This document shows, piece by piece, positions 51,338 through 60,832 of a stretch of DNA of 64,000 nucleotides (positions are counted from its first letter, which is position 1; every line of letters starts with the position of its first letter). Made by a program: the position numbers and the translations under genes. The notes beneath the pieces were generated by a model. The model searched no databases. It worked only from the letters and a program-made list of their open reading frames with translations, and was not told the DNA's origin. Origin of the DNA: Aquicella lusitana (lineage in GTDB: Bacteria > Pseudomonadota > Gammaproteobacteria > DSM-16500); the NCBI RefSeq assembly GCF_902459475.1, contig NZ_LR699114.1, forward strand, positions 310,001-374,000. The letters run 5' to 3'.

Positions 51338-53410
51338 ATGAAATTTTCCCAATTTATTATGCGGCTGGTGTTAGTGCTTGCTGCTGGATTGTCTATTACA
51401 ATCGCAAGTTTTGCAGAAAAAGGTTCAACCGTCGTGGTTTCTGCTCCACCGACTGAAGTGAATGCTGTTCAAGCGCAGCCTGCACCGGCCATACAACGGC
51501 CCGCCAGCCGCTTATGGAATTTGCAGGATGCTGATATCCTGAGTGTTATTAACGAGGTTTCCCAGGAAACAGGCAAGAATTTTGTAGTGGATCCTCGCGT
51601 TAGCGGCAAAGTCACCCTGATTTCAAGCAAGCCTTTACGCCAAGGGGAAGTCTATCAAGTATTTCTTTCAGTATTGGGGCTGCTGGGTTATTCCGCTATC
51701 CCTAACGGGAATGTCATTAAGATTGTCCCAAACATGGAAAGCGGCGAACAGGCGGTGAAGGTAGCGACCAACCGTTCGCCAGGCAGGGGAGAGGAAGTCG
51801 TGGTTCGCGTTATCAGGTTAGAAAATGTTTCTGCGACCCAGCTCATTCCTGTTCTGCGTCCCTTGCTGCCCCAATGGAGCAATATTTCTGCTTATACACC
51901 CGGCAATGTCCTGATTTTACTCGGTCGCGCTTCTAATCTGGAACGTATTGTTACCATCATTCAGGACGTGGATAAGGCTGCCAATAGCGGCATTCAAATT
52001 ATTCCGTTACGTCATGCCTCGGCTACCCAGGTAGCCACTGTGCTTAACAATTTGCAGGCTGCTTCCCGTGCGGCAGGCGAGACTCCCGGGGTTTCCATCG
52101 CTGTGGACGAGCGCAGTAACAGTATTTTACTCGGCGGCCCTAAAGCAGCAAGATTGCGCATTCGTGTGCTGATTTCGCAGCTGGATGCGCCTGCCGCTAC
52201 ACCGGCAGGCAATACGGAAGTGGTCTATCTGCGTTATCTGCAAGCCAAAACATTTGCGCCGCTACTGGGCAAAATTGCCATGAATATTTTGGGCAAGGAT
52301 GGCGGCGGTTCGCAAATGGATATGAGTAGCGGCCCATCTGCACCTGTCTCTGCTGGTACTAGTGGGTCAGCCCCAGCAGCCGCTGCTAAGGAAGCGCCTA
52401 CTAATACAACGAATATTCAGGCCGAGCCTAATACCAATGCGCTAATTATCACCGCCCCGCCCGCCCTGATGCAGGCTTTGAAAAATGTCATTGCCAAGCT
52501 TGATATACGCCCTGCACAAGTTATGGTAGAAGCGATTATCGCTGAAATTGATGAAAGCAATTTAATGAGTCTGGGTATTCAGTGGGGAAGCGTGAATGCA
52601 AGTGGTGATGTGCAGACGGTTGTGACAAACACGCCGACTTCTTTCCCCAACTTTGGCGCCGGCGTCGTAGGGATTATGCCCAGTGTGCAAATTCAGGCTA
52701 TTTTGAGCTTGCTGCGTAATCAGAATGGCGTGAATATTCTTTCTACGCCTTCCATCATGGTGCTGGATAATCAGAAAGCAACCATCGAAATTGGACAGAT
52801 GGTTCCAACACAAACAGGTCAATATGTTACTCCAACAGGTACCGGAGATAATGGTTCGCCGCTACCCTTTACAACGAACGACTATAAAAACGTGACGCTG
52901 AAATTGGATGTGACGCCGCAAATCAACTTGGGCAATTCTGTGCGGCTCAAATTGAATTTAAAAAATGATACCCTCCAAAACCCGCAAAATCCGGGCCTGA
53001 CGCCGATCATTAACACCAGCAAGATTTCTAATGCGGTGATCATCAATAGTAACGATGTCTTGGTTGTGGGGGGATTAATCAGTAATTCTAATAATGAGAA
53101 TGTTAATAAGGTGCCGATTCTAAGCAGTGTACCTATTGTGGGATCCCTGTTTGTGCAAAAAAGCACGAGCCAGCAGAAAAAAAATCTGGTGGCGTTTATC
53201 AAGCCAATCATTATCCAGAACAGTGATGAAGCCATGGCGTTGACATATACAAAATATAACGCCATACGCAGCACGCAAGGCAATTTCCGTGATGATCTGG
53301 CTGAAATTGGCGATGAACCCGTGCCTACGAAGCTTCCACCGTGGAAAAATACAAAAGATCTGCCCAAACCCTTTGAGACCAAAGAACAATGTCCATCAGA
53401 CAAGTGCTAA
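51338..53410 (+). CDS. gspD: type II secretion secretin GspD
   Basis: Outer-membrane gate of type II secretion. It has 690 residues. A signal peptide spans the first 26 residues. The N0 domain starts at about 60 (LWNLQDADILSVINEVSQET), and three N1-N3 repeats follow (VVRVIRLENVSATQLIPVLR, IIPLRHASATQVATVLNNLQ, VVYLRYLQAKTFAPLLGKIA). The secretin domain includes VEAIIAEIDESNLMSLGIQW and VLVVGGLISNSNNENVNKVP followed by ILSSVPIVGSLF. The N3 insert is rich in G, S and A. It ends with two cysteines (QCPSDKC). It is the first gene of gspD-E-F. Confidence 0.97.
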   Translation: MKFSQFIMRLVLVLAAGLSITIASFAEKGSTVVVSAPPTEVNAVQAQPAPAIQRPASRLWNLQDADILSVINEVSQETGKNFVVDPRVSGKVTLISSKPLRQGEVYQVFLSVLGLLGYSAIPNGNVIKIVPNMESGEQAVKVATNRSPGRGEEVVVRVIRLENVSATQLIPVLRPLLPQWSNISAYTPGNVLILLGRASNLERIVTIIQDVDKAANSGIQIIPLRHASATQVATVLNNLQAASRAAGETPGVSIAVDERSNSILLGGPKAARLRIRVLISQLDAPAATPAGNTEVVYLRYLQAKTFAPLLGKIAMNILGKDGGGSQMDMSSGPSAPVSAGTSGSAPAAAAKEAPTNTTNIQAEPNTNALIITAPPALMQALKNVIAKLDIRPAQVMVEAIIAEIDESNLMSLGIQWGSVNASGDVQTVVTNTPTSFPNFGAGVVGIMPSVQIQAILSLLRNQNGVNILSTPSIMVLDNQKATIEIGQMVPTQTGQYVTPTGTGDNGSPLPFTTNDYKNVTLKLDVTPQINLGNSVRLKLNLKNDTLQNPQNPGLTPIINTSKISNAVIINSNDVLVVGGLISNSNNENVNKVPILSSVPIVGSLFVQKSTSQQKKNLVAFIKPIIIQNSDEAMALTYTKYNAIRSTQGNFRDDLAEIGDEPVPTKLPPWKNTKDLPKPFETKEQCPSDKC

Positions 53411-53489
53411 TATTTAAAATTAATTTGGATCTCGCTCTACGCGGCATGAAACTGCGGGAGATGATAAGAAAAGAGGTGGCTGAGGCGCC

Positions 53490-54956
53490 ATGAATCCATT
53501 GCGATTTGCTTATGCTAAGCGTTATGGTGTGCTTGTTACCAGCATGGATAACCAGATAGCGAAAGTAATTTATCATCGCAAGCCATCGCTTGCCGTGCTG
53601 ACGGAAATCCGCAGGCGTTTGCAAATGCCGCTTGAATTGGAACTGGTCAGTGACGAATTATTTAATGAGTCCCTGGTGAAAATCTATGAAACGGATTCAA
53701 CTACCGCTATGCAAATGGCGGAAGATTTGGGCGAGTCACTGAATCTGTCTGAACTTATGCATGAACTGCCCAAGGCAGAAGATTTACTGGAAAAGCAAGA
53801 TGATGCGCCCATTATTCGCCTCCTCAATGCCTTATTAAGTGAAGCCATCAAAGAAGGCGCGTCAGATGTGCATATCGAAACCTTTGAAGACCATGTCACT
53901 ATCCGTTTTCGCGTGGACGGGATTTTGCGTGAGGTGCTTGAACCGCCGCGTATTCTCGCGCCCCTCATCATTTCACGCATCAAGGTCATGGCGAGACTCG
54001 ATATTGCTGAAAAACGTCTACCTCAGGATGGCCGAATTACACTGCGTATAGGCGGCCGCGCTGTGGATGTGCGCGTGTCCACCATGCCGACCAATCATGG
54101 CGAGCGCGCAGTGCTCCGCTTGCTGGATAAGCAAAGCGCGCGGCTTGATCTTGCTGAATTGGGGATGGAAGCGAATACGCTTAACCTGCTACGCACCCTG
54201 ATTACCAAACCGCATGGTATTCTGCTTGTTACCGGTCCCACGGGTTCAGGTAAAACCACAACGCTGTATGCGGGTCTCACCGTGTTAAATGACAAAAAAC
54301 GAAATATTCTGACGGTTGAAGATCCTATTGAATATGATCTGGCCGGCATTGGCCAGACGCAGGTGAATACGAAAACTAATATGACGTTTGCCAAGGGGCT
54401 GCGCGCCATTTTGCGGCAGGACCCGGATGTGGTGATGGTCGGTGAAATCCGTGACCTGGAAACAGCGCAAATTGCCATTCAGGCGAGTTTGACGGGACAT
54501 TTGGTGCTTTCCACACTGCATACTAATAGTGCGATTGGTGCGATTACCCGGCTGGATGATATGGGCGTAGAGCCTTTTTTACTGGCCTCGAGCCTCGCGG
54601 GTGTGCTGGCGCAGCGATTGATTCGCCTGCTGTGTGAACACTGTAAAAAGCCCATGTTGGCAACCCCCTCCGAATGCGAGCTATTGGGCGTAGCAGAAAC
54701 TGCGTCACCGGTTATCTATCATCCTGCAGGTTGTTCGCTTTGCCGGCATACGGGGTACTCAGGACGCAGCGGTGTGTATGAGCTGATTGCTATTGATGAT
54801 GCGCTGCGAACCATGATTCATGACCGTGCGCCCGAGCAGCAGATGCGCAAGCATGCGCGCATGTCTTTTTCCAGCTTGCGTCGTGATGGCTACCGGCGTG
54901 TCCTGATGGGCGATACTTCGCTCGAAGAAGTACTGCGTGTGACGAGCGAGGATTAA
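53490..54956 (+). CDS. gspE: type II secretion ATPase GspE
   Basis: Cytoplasmic ATPase that powers pseudopilus assembly. It has 488 residues. The N-terminal domain binds GspL. Walker A is LVTGPTGSGKTTTLYAGLTV, the Asp and His boxes include ILTVEDPIEYDLAGIGQTQV, and Walker B is DPDVVMVGEIRDLETAQIAI. The zinc motif is complete: CEHC and, about 32 residues on, CSLC. It lies 79 bp after gspD and one base before gspF. Confidence 0.97.
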   Translation: MNPLRFAYAKRYGVLVTSMDNQIAKVIYHRKPSLAVLTEIRRRLQMPLELELVSDELFNESLVKIYETDSTTAMQMAEDLGESLNLSELMHELPKAEDLLEKQDDAPIIRLLNALLSEAIKEGASDVHIETFEDHVTIRFRVDGILREVLEPPRILAPLIISRIKVMARLDIAEKRLPQDGRITLRIGGRAVDVRVSTMPTNHGERAVLRLLDKQSARLDLAELGMEANTLNLLRTLITKPHGILLVTGPTGSGKTTTLYAGLTVLNDKKRNILTVEDPIEYDLAGIGQTQVNTKTNMTFAKGLRAILRQDPDVVMVGEIRDLETAQIAIQASLTGHLVLSTLHTNSAIGAITRLDDMGVEPFLLASSLAGVLAQRLIRLLCEHCKKPMLATPSECELLGVAETASPVIYHPAGCSLCRHTGYSGRSGVYELIAIDDALRTMIHDRAPEQQMRKHARMSFSSLRRDGYRRVLMGDTSLEEVLRVTSED

Positions 54957-54957
54957 T

Positions 54958-56190
54958 ATGCCAGCTTATCACTTCATCGCAGTCAATCAGGGTGGACAGG
55001 AACAGAAGGGAGTGCTCGAGGCAGAAAGCGAGAAGCATGCGCGTCAGTTATTACGCGACAAATCCCTCATACCTGTTAAGGTGCGGGCCGCTCAAGAGAA
55101 AAAAGGGTTACGTAAAGAAAGTCAATTCACAGCTTTATTTTCGCGCCAGCGTCGTTTGAGCAGCAAGGAACTTGCGCTAATTACGCGGCAGTTTGCGACG
55201 CTGCTTTCAGCCGGTTTACCAATTGAAGAAGCCTTGCAGGCGGTTTCAGAGCAAACGGAAAAATCGCATGTGAAAGGCCTGGTTCTTTCGGTACGCAGCA
55301 AAATTGTGGAAGGTCATGCGCTGGCGTCGGCTTTGCGTGAACACCCGGAAAGTTTTTCGGCGCTCTTCTGTGCTACGATTGCAGCCGGTGAAAAATCGGG
55401 CCATTTAGATAAAGTGTTATTGCGTCTCGCGGATTATACTGAGCAGCAATGGCATATGCGGCAAAAATTAAAAACGGCCCTGATTTATCCAGCCATGATC
55501 GTGCTGGTTGCCATGGGTATTGTAGGCTTTTTGCTGGAATACGTGGTGCCCAAGATGATTGCTGTCTATGGCCGCTTGAATCAGGCACTGCCGACTTTAA
55601 CCACAGTTTTAATCAGTATCAGCCAGTTTGTTGGAAATTATGGACTCTATTTCTTGCTCTTGATAATCGCGGGTATTTTTTTCTGGCGGCGCGCATTAAA
55701 AAAGAATGCGCTTCTGCGTGAAAAAACACATCAGTTTTTACTGCGTCTTCCGCTAATAGGCTATGCGATTAAGACAGCAGACACGGCCCGTTTTGCGCGC
55801 ACGCTCTCTATTCTTTCCGCAGCGGGTGTGTCTGTGCTGGAAGCGATGCGCATTTCAGCGCAGCTTATTACGACGATTCCCATTCGAAACGCCGTGGAAG
55901 AAGCGGTTGACCGTGTGCGTGAAGGAGCGGCTATTCATCTAGCGCTTAAACAAACAGGTTATTTCTCACCCATGAGTGTGCATATGATTTCAAGCGGCGA
56001 AGCGAGCGGGCAGCTGGAAGGCATGCTGGAGCGCGTGGCACAAAATCAGGAAGATGAGATTACACGCTTGATTGAAGTAGGACTCGCCCTGTTTGAACCT
56101 GCTATTATTCTGATCATGGGCGCGATCGTTTTGTTTATTGTCCTCGCGGTGCTATTGCCTATTTTCCAGCTGAATGAGTTTACTGGGTAA
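54958..56190 (+). CDS. gspF: type II secretion inner-membrane protein GspF
   Basis: Inner-membrane platform protein of 410 residues with two cytoplasmic domains and three membrane segments (near 170-190, 220-240 and 375-400). Conserved pieces are ELALITRQFATLLSAGLPIE followed by EAL, and ARFARTLSILSAAGVSVLEA. The end, LPIFQLNEF, is typical of GspF. After it the operon is interrupted by a palindrome and a reversed three-gene block before gspG. Confidence 0.97.
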   Translation: MPAYHFIAVNQGGQEQKGVLEAESEKHARQLLRDKSLIPVKVRAAQEKKGLRKESQFTALFSRQRRLSSKELALITRQFATLLSAGLPIEEALQAVSEQTEKSHVKGLVLSVRSKIVEGHALASALREHPESFSALFCATIAAGEKSGHLDKVLLRLADYTEQQWHMRQKLKTALIYPAMIVLVAMGIVGFLLEYVVPKMIAVYGRLNQALPTLTTVLISISQFVGNYGLYFLLLIIAGIFFWRRALKKNALLREKTHQFLLRLPLIGYAIKTADTARFARTLSILSAAGVSVLEAMRISAQLITTIPIRNAVEEAVDRVREGAAIHLALKQTGYFSPMSVHMISSGEASGQLEGMLERVAQNQEDEITRLIEVGLALFEPAIILIMGAIVLFIVLAVLLPIFQLNEFTG

Positions 56191-56340
56191 AAATAGTTTG
56201 CATCTTTCCTACGAATTGCCAGAACTATTTTTTTGGTCCAAAAAATTTATTTAGCTCTTCTTAATATTTTGCCGGTATGCGAACCTTTACCGAAACTGCT
56301 CGAAACTATTCCTTCATTTTCGCTTTTCTATGCATGAAAA

Positions 56341-56403
56341 AATATAAACCGTTCGCCCTGAGACGGCCGCGTAGCGGCCGTCTCAGGGCGAACGGTTTAT
56401 ATT
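56341..56403. repeat. perfect 30-bp palindrome after gspF
   Basis: Arms 56341-56370 and 56374-56403 are exact complements around the central gta. They contain accgttcgccctgagacgg on the left. A decayed copy lies at 32806-32846. It may act as a strong terminator for gspD-E-F and yhbY, which converge here. The flanking bases (56191-56340) show nothing else. Confidence 0.9.
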
Positions 56404-56443
56404 CTTGAACCATTTACGGCATTTCATGCTGCTGTTCTTTAGA

Positions 56444-56719
56444 CTATTCCTTTTCCCGCTGGCGATAAACGACACCAATATTGCCGATGACCTGGACCAG
56501 TTCAGCTTTCAACGCCGCACATAACTGGGCAAATAATGCTTTGCGCAGCTCACGGTCCTGCACGGCAATACGAACTTTTATTAGCTCATGATCATGAAGC
56601 GCGCGATCTGCTTCTTTTTCCACTGCTTCGGTTAGGCCATTATTGCCAATTAATACGATGGGTTTTAATTTATGCGCACGCGCTTTTAATTGCTGTTTCT
56701 GTTTTGGTGGAAGAGACAC
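56444..56719 (-). CDS. yhbY: CRM-domain RNA-binding protein YhbY
   Basis: Small RNA-binding protein (91 residues) associated with pre-50S ribosomal particles. The CRM signature is LKPIVLIGNNGLTEAVEKEA followed by HELIKVRI, and the C-terminus is GNIGVVYR. In many gammaproteobacteria it sits near ftsH, rrmJ and greA. Here it lies alone inside the gsp region on the opposite strand. Confidence 0.95.
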   Translation of the reverse strand: MSLPPKQKQQLKARAHKLKPIVLIGNNGLTEAVEKEADRALHDHELIKVRIAVQDRELRKALFAQLCAALKAELVQVIGNIGVVYRQREKE

Positions 56720-56819
56720 GTTAATTTTTCCTTACAGTTGAATGGCAGGCATTATAAGGATTGTAAAAATAAAACACAACGGAGATTTTTATGGAGATAA
56801 TGAAGCCTGCGTTGAAGCG

Positions 56820-57599
56820 TTATTCAATAATATCAATATTCATGCCGCCGAATACATGCTCTACCGTTTCATCCGCCGCATCAGCGAGTGTATAGCCTGT
56901 CTCACCAAACCAACGCCGGATGGCAACCAATTCACGGCTACGGAGGAAAATATAAAACCCGAGAAAGATCACATCTGGGTCTTGCTGTTCGGTGCTTTCG
57001 TGAAAACCATAACGTTCAGCATAGGGCAGGCGTTTTTTGGACTCGGATTGCGTGTATTCAGAAAGAATAGTAAAAGCTTCCTGTGCGGTCGCGGCATGTT
57101 CTACTTTTTCCTGCACCACTTCGTAATCGTGAATGCGTTGCTGGATAATTTTCTCCAGTTCATCTTCCTTAAATAGTTCGGAAAAACCATGCGGTAAGCG
57201 CTCATCCAGGCCAAAAACTTTATTGAGAAAGTCAGCATGATCAACTTTAGCCACATCCGCGGAAATAGCACGATAGAAAAAAGGAACGGCCAAACAAGCG
57301 CGCTTGAAGGAAGGAAGATTAAAATAGAGCTTATCTTCCCGCAGCGTGATCGTTCCTAAACGAACTGGATGCTGGGGATTTTTTTTGAAGGAATCCAGGG
57401 ATTCAAAATGCAAATTATCGCATTCGTCTTTCCAGAACCAATTCCAGGAGGTACCGTTGGGATTACGTTCGCAACATTTCAACTGATTTAATGCAGCTAC
57501 CAATTTATCTTTTTGGTAAAGGTCGTAAGTCAGACGGATAGGTTGATAAGCCTCTCCTGTTTCGACAGTAAGGAAAGGCTTTTGCAACCGTTCAAACAT
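56820..57599 (-). CDS. uncharacterised protein, 259 residues
   Basis: I do not recognise this protein. It is soluble, without signal peptide or membrane segments, and rich in aromatic residues (SWNWFWKDECDNLHFESL, YFNLPSFKRACLAVPFFYRA). The order of beta-like and helical segments does not match a family I know. AGGAG lies before the ATG. It is 22 bp downstream of the coiled-coil gene, so the two form one operon. Both lie reversed within the type II secretion genes. Confidence 0.75.
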   Translation of the reverse strand: MFERLQKPFLTVETGEAYQPIRLTYDLYQKDKLVAALNQLKCCERNPNGTSWNWFWKDECDNLHFESLDSFKKNPQHPVRLGTITLREDKLYFNLPSFKRACLAVPFFYRAISADVAKVDHADFLNKVFGLDERLPHGFSELFKEDELEKIIQQRIHDYEVVQEKVEHAATAQEAFTILSEYTQSESKKRLPYAERYGFHESTEQQDPDVIFLGFYIFLRSRELVAIRRWFGETGYTLADAADETVEHVFGGMNIDIIE

Positions 57600-57621
57600 G
57601 GGGAACTCCTATTTGCGAAAA

Positions 57622-58239
57622 TTAAAGTTTGAAGCGTCTTGCTTCATCAACTTTTTGCTCAACTTTTTCAACTTGTTTATTAACCGCCCTAATCTCGTCT
57701 TTCAGTTTCTTGTTTTCTTGTAGAATAGGGGTGATGCGTTGATCAAAGTAAGATTGTATTTGCTTAGGATCAGATAAGACAGGATCACTTCCGATTAATG
57801 TAGCATGTTTTAAGCGTTCTGCCTGGTTCTTTACTAATATGGAATTAAGACTATTCAGCTCACCAGTGATGCGTTGCAGTTCCTCGGCTGACATTTTAGC
57901 AAGCGGGCCATTCTTGCTTATTTCCCCATGTAGCGCAGCAATTCTTTCCTGTATGCGACTAATTTCATGGTTTTGCTTTTCAAGCTCGCGGTTTGTTTCT
58001 TCTAAAGCGTCTGAAATATTACGCGGCGTTACCTCATCTGCTTTTCTTCCGCTTAGTTGCGCGTGTTCCAAATGCGTTTTTAAAATTTCCTTATTCTGCT
58101 TGTAATAATAAGCAGCGATACGCTCCATTGCCTGTTGGATTTTTTCTGACATTTCTTTTAGCTGCTGCGAGAGCTCCGCTGTCGTATTCAAAATGGCCTG
58201 ACGGATGTCTTGCGCAATATTTTCATCTTTTCTTTGCAT
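57622..58239 (-). CDS. coiled-coil protein, 205 residues
   Basis: Almost entirely predicted coiled coil (SQQLKEMSEKIQQAMERIAA, ELEKQNHEISRIQERIAALH, and a final KDEIRAVNKQVEKVEQKVDE). There is no signal peptide or membrane segment. The ATG at 58239 has AGGAG upstream; the GTG at 58254 is unlikely. It is the first gene of a two-gene operon with the 259-residue unknown. A structural or effector role would be guesswork. Confidence 0.75.
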   Translation of the reverse strand: MQRKDENIAQDIRQAILNTTAELSQQLKEMSEKIQQAMERIAAYYYKQNKEILKTHLEHAQLSGRKADEVTPRNISDALEETNRELEKQNHEISRIQERIAALHGEISKNGPLAKMSAEELQRITGELNSLNSILVKNQAERLKHATLIGSDPVLSDPKQIQSYFDQRITPILQENKKLKDEIRAVNKQVEKVEQKVDEARRFKL

Positions 58240-58424
58240 TTGGAGACTCCTCACTTTTGCCTCTATCTTTATTTTATTAATTATAAATGCTTTTGCTTAG
58301 GAATGACTTAAATTTTTATTTTAAACCACATCAAATCCCCATGATTCTGTTTACATTTTAGACATATTTTGTTAAATTTTTCAATTCATTAATACCACCG
58401 TTTATTTTATTCCCAGGATCAAAT

Positions 58425-58874
58425 ATGAGAACTGCTTTCCAATCAAAGAATTATAGAAAAGCTGCCGGTTTTACCCTGATTGAAGTCATGGTTGTTGTCG
58501 TTATTTTAGGCATCCTGGCGGCAATTATTGTCCCCAAAATCATGAGTCGTCCCGAGCAGGCGAGGATGGTGAAGGTCAAACAGGATATTCTAGCGATCCA
58601 AAGCGCACTCGACCTTTATAAACTGGATAACGGGACTTACCCCAGCACAGATCAGGGCTTGCAGGCGCTGGTGACCAAACCGACGGTTCCGCCCGTCCCG
58701 CGCAACTGGAAGTCTGAAGGCTATTTGCAGGATGTGCCGATGGATCCCTGGGGCCAGGCTTACCAATATCTGAACGAGAGTGAAAAAATTAAAATTTTCA
58801 GTTACGGGTCTAAAGGCAAGGATGGCAACAGCGAAGTCGGTAACTGGAATATCAATGAGGCAGAGGCGGGTTGA
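58425..58874 (+). CDS. gspG: major pseudopilin GspG
   Basis: Main subunit of the type II secretion pseudopilus. It has 149 residues. The prepilin peptidase site is AAG|FTLIEVMVVVVILGIL with the Glu at +5. PRNWKSEGYLQDVPMDPWGQ followed by AYQY is the GspG signature, and GKDGNSEVGNW gives the calcium-binding region. It starts the second half of the gsp set, with an AT-rich 185-bp upstream gap that probably holds its own promoter. Confidence 0.98.
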   Translation: MRTAFQSKNYRKAAGFTLIEVMVVVVILGILAAIIVPKIMSRPEQARMVKVKQDILAIQSALDLYKLDNGTYPSTDQGLQALVTKPTVPPVPRNWKSEGYLQDVPMDPWGQAYQYLNESEKIKIFSYGSKGKDGNSEVGNWNINEAEAG

Positions 58875-59404
58875 GGCAGCTAACGCGATCGGGCAGATCC
58901 GCGCGGGGGTTCACGCTCATTGAACTCCTGGTCGTCATCTTTATTATCAGTATTGTGACGAGCGTTGCATTGCTTTCGATCAGCCATAATAGCAACAAGC
59001 AGCTCGAGTCGTTTGCGAAGGAATTGACACAAATGGTCACCCTCGCTGAGGAGCAGGCGATGCTTTCGCCTAATGTATTGGGTTTGGCATTTGAGCAGCG
59101 TACTTTTTACTTTGCCAGTCTCCAGCCTGCGGTGAATAACAAAAAAAAGACTTGGATACGGTTGCAGGATAGCCTTTTTGGCAAGCGCGTCATTCCAGAT
59201 CCTATCCAGGTGGATGTGGTCGTAGACGGTGTGCGGATCGGACTTTCGGATTCAGCGGAGAATAAAAAAAATCCACAAATCGTGATATCAACCAATGGTG
59301 ATATTACGCCTTTTAAAATATACATTGGAAAACGGGGTGACAAACCGCGTTATGTGGTAACCGGCGATGCGGATGGGACGGTGGTTAGTAAGGCTTTGTC
59401 GTAG
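58871..59404 (+). CDS. gspH: minor pseudopilin GspH
   Basis: A 177-residue minor pseudopilin. The processing site is ARG|FTLIELLVVIFIISIV with Glu at +5. The globular part is typical of GspH (QMVTLAEEQAMLSPNVLGLA). The start is a TTG overlapping the gspG stop (TTGA), an uncommon coupled start. The next secretion gene, gspI, is displaced by 2 kb through repeats and an IS element. Confidence 0.93.
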   Translation: MRQLTRSGRSARGFTLIELLVVIFIISIVTSVALLSISHNSNKQLESFAKELTQMVTLAEEQAMLSPNVLGLAFEQRTFYFASLQPAVNNKKKTWIRLQDSLFGKRVIPDPIQVDVVVDGVRIGLSDSAENKKNPQIVISTNGDITPFKIYIGKRGDKPRYVVTGDADGTVVSKALS

Positions 59405-59499
59405 TGATATATATTCATGTGGTTTGGGCATGCTGTGTTGTTTTCATTTTGGGTTTTAGAACCAATTTCTGTTATTCAGCATTAGCTATTATCACTCCA

Positions 59500-59665
59500 C
59501 ATCAGCCCTGTCGCTGCATCAGCCCTGTCGCTGCATCAGCCCTGTCACCTCGCATCAGTTCTGTCACCCCGCACTTGTTGCGGGGTCTGGTATATAAAAA
59601 TAATGTCTTTTTTATTTTTTGATACCGGATCCCGCAACAAGTGCGGGATGACAGGGCGGGGCAGT
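59500..59665. repeat. 17-bp tandem repeats and a long inverted repeat after gspH
   Basis: The 17-mer catcagccctgtcgctg occurs at 59500 and 59517, with diverged copies at 59534 and 59553. Next is an imperfect inverted repeat with arms of about 31 bp (about 59563-59593 and 59625-59656) containing cccgcacttgttgcggg. The right edge, 59643-59665, is one exact unit of the 23-bp array found beyond the IS at 61081. The rest of 59405-59499 is blank. Confidence 0.8.
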
Positions 59666-59746
59666 GCGAGTTGCTATGCTGTATTAAGAAAGACCCCACC
59701 AGTTAAAATAGTTTGCGACCAACAAACTAAACAACGGAGGGGTCTC

Positions 59747-60832
59747 ATGAAACAGTACGATTATACAGGGAAAGAGGTATACGTTGGTATAGATGTTCAT
59801 AAAAAGACCTATTCTTGCGTTATTATTTGCGAAGGAGAAGTAGTGAAACGAGATACAATGCCAGCCAAAGCTGAGATATTGGTAAGTTATCTAAAAAATA
59901 CGTTTTCTGGAGCGGTCATCAAAACTGCTTACGAAGCTGGATTTTCTGGATTTCATCTGCATCGCTATTTGGTCTCCCATGGAATAAATAACATAGTGGT
60001 CCATCCTGGTTCTATTGAAGTAGCCTCCCGAGATCGGGTCAAGACAGATAAACGCGATGCATTAAAAATAGCCCTACAATTATCTGCTGGGCGATTGCAT
60101 GGGATCTTTGTGCCAAGCCAAGAGCGAGAAGAGAAACGTAGCATGACGCGATTACGGACAAATATATTGAAACTACGGCATCAAGTTGGTCAGCAATTTA
60201 AAGGACTATTATTTACTCAAGGATTAATAGAAGTAGAAGATGATACGGTGATTTGTCCAAGATGGTTATCTCAAAAGTTAAGTGAAGTGGAACAGGGGAA
60301 TTATTCAAACGATTTTTGTTATAGCGTTCATCAATATGCTGAGCAATGGATGCAATTGACGAAACGAATGAAAGAAATAGAAGCAAGGCTTGAAATTCAG
60401 GCAAATGATGAAAAAAGTCTGCAAATGATTTATGAAAGCGTCCCAGGGATTGGCCCAATTCATGCAAGACAATTAGCCAATGAGCTGGGTAATATGATTC
60501 AGTTTAAAAATGAAAAACAGTTATTTAGTTTTACAGGACTAACGCCGAGTGAGCATTCATCGGGTGAGCATACTCGACAGGGTCATATTACACGACAAGG
60601 AAATTCAGTATTACGCAGAATTTTTATAGAAGCAGCATGGATAGCCATTACAAAAGACCCGAGCCTGAAAGAAATATTTAATCGTCTCTCGAATAATCGA
60701 GGAAAAAAGCGTGCAATCGTTGGTGTTGCACGACGATTAGCAGGCCGTATTCGATCTTGTGTATTAACAGGAGCATTATATGAAATAAAACCAACTCAAG
60801 AAGCTTGTTCGCTTCAGGAAAAGGTTGCCTGA
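59747..60832 (+). CDS. IS110-family transposase
   Basis: A 361-residue DEDD-type transposase. The N-terminal RuvC-like domain has VYVGIDVHKKTYSCVI, KTAYEAGFSGFHLHRYL and VKTDKRDALKIALQL. The C-terminal Transposase_20 domain has YESVPGIGPIHARQLANELG and FTGLTPSEHSSG, with the serine region expected for strand exchange. CGGAGG precedes the ATG at 59747; an upstream in-frame extension reads through the repeat. The frame is intact. Confidence 0.93.
   Translation: MKQYDYTGKEVYVGIDVHKKTYSCVIICEGEVVKRDTMPAKAEILVSYLKNTFSGAVIKTAYEAGFSGFHLHRYLVSHGINNIVVHPGSIEVASRDRVKTDKRDALKIALQLSAGRLHGIFVPSQEREEKRSMTRLRTNILKLRHQVGQQFKGLLFTQGLIEVEDDTVICPRWLSQKLSEVEQGNYSNDFCYSVHQYAEQWMQLTKRMKEIEARLEIQANDEKSLQMIYESVPGIGPIHARQLANELGNMIQFKNEKQLFSFTGLTPSEHSSGEHTRQGHITRQGNSVLRRIFIEAAWIAITKDPSLKEIFNRLSNNRGKKRAIVGVARRLAGRIRSCVLTGALYEIKPTQEACSLQEKVA

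Noticed and set aside
59603-59746. N-terminal extension of the IS110-type transposase
   Set aside because: It reads through the dispersed repeat and the IS left end. The ATG at 59747 has CGGAGG upstream.
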